From contig JBGVFO010000011.1 in NCBI GenBank assembly GCA_045121195.1, positions 1-7,242 of the forward strand: 7,242 bases of DNA. The letters are read 5' to 3'. The notes below the pieces were generated by a model, which had not been told where the DNA came from, did no database searches, and saw nothing but the letters and a program-made list of their open reading frames with translations. Shown piece after piece: positions 6,062 through 7,242 of the stretch. The DNA is from RGIG8775 sp045121195. GTDB lineage: Bacteria > Bacillota > Clostridia > Oscillospirales > CAG-272. A program made the translations under genes and the position numbers. How positions within the stretch are numbered: position 1 is the stretch's first letter; each line of letters starts with the position of its first letter.

Positions 6062-6823
6062 ATGTTTTATCAGAACGAACATTTTGGGACAACTGAATAT
6101 TTCAGAAAAGAAATCGGCACAAACTTCTCCTATCCGGTCCATCTGCATCGCTCCTTTGAATTTATCACAGTGCTGGAAGGACAGATGACTGTGTCGGTTG
6201 CAGATAAGTCCTACGAATTGTCTCACGGAGAAGGCATTTTAGTCTTCCCGGGACAAGTGCACGCTTTGAAAAGCGAGCTGTGCAATCATATGTTGATCAT
6301 TTTTTCTCCGGATCTTGTCAGCGCCTATTATTCAAAACGCACGTCAAAGCTCCCCTTGAACAACAAAATAAAATTCCCGAGCTACCTTGAAGGGCAACTG
6401 TGTGAGCTCGGCAACGACTCTTCCGTTATCAAGATCAAGGCATTGCTATATTCGATCTGCACCCTTCTGGATGAGGATACAGAATATGTTGAAAGAAAGA
6501 ATTCGGAAAGCGCTTTGATCTTCTCTATGTTTGATTTCGTAGAAAACAATTATGATAAGGAATGTACGCTTCGCGCGATGAGCAACGTGCTCGGGTACAA
6601 CGAAGCCTATCTGTCCCGTTGCTTCGGAGGGGCTACCAATATGTCGTTTATCACTTACGTAAACCATTTCAAGATAGGAAAAGCGTGTTATATTCTTCGA
6701 AACACCAACAAATCCATTCTCGAATGTGCTTACGAAAGCGGCTACAATACACTTCGAAGCTTTAACAGAAATTTCAAGAACATTATAGGACTCAGTCCAA
6801 AGGAATACCGAATTCAAAAGTAG
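6062..6823 (+). CDS. AraC-family transcriptional regulator with cupin sensor domain, divergent from xylBA
   Basis: This 253-residue cytoplasmic DNA-binding protein probably senses a sugar and controls the divergent xylBA operon. Residues about 20-85 form an AraC-type cupin ligand domain: HLHRSFEF (27-34), VLEGQMTV, and GILVFPGQVHAL with His67. Residues about 150-253 are the paired helix-turn-helix DNA-binding domain: TLRAMSNVLGYNEAYLSRCF, then SILECAYESGYNTLRSFNRNFK and the family-typical GLSPKEYR close. The length is normal for small AraC regulators. The frame can be extended to a TTG at 6002, but that codon is the -35 box of a perfect promoter whose transcript begins after it, so the ATG at 6062 is the start. 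A modest ribosome site, GAGGG at 6054-6058, lies close before it (3 bases). Base composition looks more AT-rich by eye than the hydrolase gene. Xylose as effector is inferred from position; Bacillota more often use ROK-type XylR repressors, so this could answer to another sugar. Confidence 0.9.
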   Translation: MFYQNEHFGTTEYFRKEIGTNFSYPVHLHRSFEFITVLEGQMTVSVADKSYELSHGEGILVFPGQVHALKSELCNHMLIIFSPDLVSAYYSKRTSKLPLNNKIKFPSYLEGQLCELGNDSSVIKIKALLYSICTLLDEDTEYVERKNSESALIFSMFDFVENNYDKECTLRAMSNVLGYNEAYLSRCFGGATNMSFITYVNHFKIGKACYILRNTNKSILECAYESGYNTLRSFNRNFKNIIGLSPKEYRIQK

Positions 6824-6896
6824 CCAATGCATATAGCAATATCATCCCGAAAGGTTGGCATGATATGTACCTTAGAATACTCAGCCCACATAAAAA

Positions 6897-6922
6897 GAAG
6901 AGCGGTCGCAAGACCGCTCTTC
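6897..6922 (-). terminator. Intrinsic terminator of the rubrerythrin-type gene, possibly shared with the regulator
   Basis: GAAGAGCGGTC at 6897-6907 pairs perfectly with 6912-6922 around a four-base loop (GCAA on the plus strand). On the minus strand the 11-bp stem is followed directly by TTTTTA, a good T tract, so it is a convincing terminator for the leftward gene ending at 6960. For the rightward regulator transcript ending at 6823 it is the only strong hairpin downstream. Its plus-strand tail (GGTGTTAT) is poor, but six bases, five of them A, precede the stem. Confidence 0.8.
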
Positions 6923-6959
6923 GGTGTTATAAAGCCTTATGTTACTTGAGGTTGTGGGA

Positions 6960-7241
6960 TTACTTGAAGTATCTGTTAAGCAGACCCTCAAGAGCCTTGC
7001 CGTGACGAGCCTCGTCGCGTGCCATTTCATGTACGGTGTCGTGGATGGCGTCAAGACCGTTCTTCTTTGCGCAGGAGGCAAGGTCAAACTTGCCCGCGGT
7101 TGCGCCGTACTCGCAATCAACGCGCCATGCAAGGTTATCCTTGGTGGTCGCCTTCATATTGGGCTCAAGGGTGCTGCCAAGAAGCTCGGCAAACTTTGCG
7201 GCGTGCTCTGCCTCCTCGTAAGCTGCCTTCTCCCAGTACAG
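6960..7241 (-). CDS. Reverse-rubrerythrin-type peroxidase, C-terminal part (start outside window)
   Basis: The last 93 codons are visible, ending at a TAA (6960-6962); the gene enters from the right edge. An internal Met at 7157 is not the start, because clear homology continues upstream of it. The fragment is the second half of a ferritin-like four-helix bundle. Diiron motifs are EAEH early in the fragment (visible residues 10-13, within YEEAEHAAKFAELLG), Glu44 in CEYGAT, and DEARHG with Glu77 and His80. The ending DAIHDTVHEMARDEARHG...GLLNRYFK strongly resembles the NADH peroxidase/reverse rubrerythrins of clostridia. In those proteins a rubredoxin domain sits at the N-terminus; that part is not visible here. 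Family role: cytoplasmic reduction of hydrogen peroxide, and often oxygen, in strict anaerobes. It is not linked functionally to the xylose genes. A classical rubrerythrin without the N-terminal rubredoxin cannot be excluded from this fragment alone. Confidence 0.88.
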   Translation of the reverse strand: MYWEKAAYEEAEHAAKFAELLGSTLEPNMKATTKDNLAWRVDCEYGATAGKFDLASCAKKNGLDAIHDTVHEMARDEARHGKALEGLLNRYFK

Positions 7242-7242
7242 A

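Noticed and set aside
6839..6866. Inverted repeat ATATCAT / ATGATAT after the AraC gene as its own terminator
   Set aside because: The stem is only 7 AT-rich pairs with a 14-base interior and no T tract on either side; too weak to call.
6942..6967. 8-base direct repeat TTACTTGA at 6942 and 6960, around the rubrerythrin-type stop codon
   Set aside because: Eight bases is short enough to be chance or slippage at the gene end. There is no transposon end, longer homology or second coding segment to support a recombination site.
6881..7132. An 83-codon minus-strand frame overlapping the rubrerythrin-type gene
   Set aside because: It is in a different frame from the gene with ferritin-like diiron motifs, and it runs through the terminator hairpin at 6897-6922.

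Overview
The window holds six protein-coding genes (two cut by the window ends) and looks like chromosomal DNA of an anaerobic, carbohydrate-degrading member of the Clostridia (Bacillota), probably from a gut-like habitat. The reasons are a class II xylose isomerase, an oxygen-detoxifying reverse-rubrerythrin-type protein, strong AGGAG-type ribosome binding sites, a Gram-positive-style lipoprotein signal and a textbook sigma-A promoter. Genus and species cannot be read from the sequence. No transposase, integrase, tRNA, rRNA, CRISPR array or phage gene is visible, and no gene-free stretch exceeds about 175 bases.

Layout. Bases 2-667 (+) are the 3' part of an unrecognised gene, followed after 25 bases by a lipoprotein (693-2963, +). 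That lipoprotein combines a DNRLRE/CBM96-like beta domain with a clan GH-A glycoside hydrolase module resembling GH50 agarase-like enzymes; the two genes probably share a transcript. Bases 2979-3082 carry three consecutive perfect hairpins in the gap between this operon and the convergent xylose operon. Bases 3095-5888 (-) are xylB then xylA, in the order kinase-isomerase, separated by 4 bases and probably translationally coupled. A 173-base divergent control region (5889-6061) separates xylB from an AraC-family regulator with a cupin sensor domain (6062-6823, +). This region holds a perfect TTGACA-N17-TATAAT promoter for the regulator, two candidate promoters for xylBA, a short palindrome and a spaced direct repeat. 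A hairpin terminator at 6897-6922 follows. The window ends in the C-terminal part of a reverse-rubrerythrin-like protein (6960-7241, -).

How the genes fit together. XylA converts D-xylose to D-xylulose and XylB phosphorylates it to xylulose 5-phosphate, which enters the pentose phosphate pathway. The divergent AraC-type protein is the obvious candidate sensor and activator of xylBA (inference from position). No xylose transporter is visible. The surface hydrolase ends convergently against xylA, so it is a neighbour but not part of the same transcript; its substrate is unknown. The rubrerythrin-type gene appears functionally unrelated (oxidative stress).
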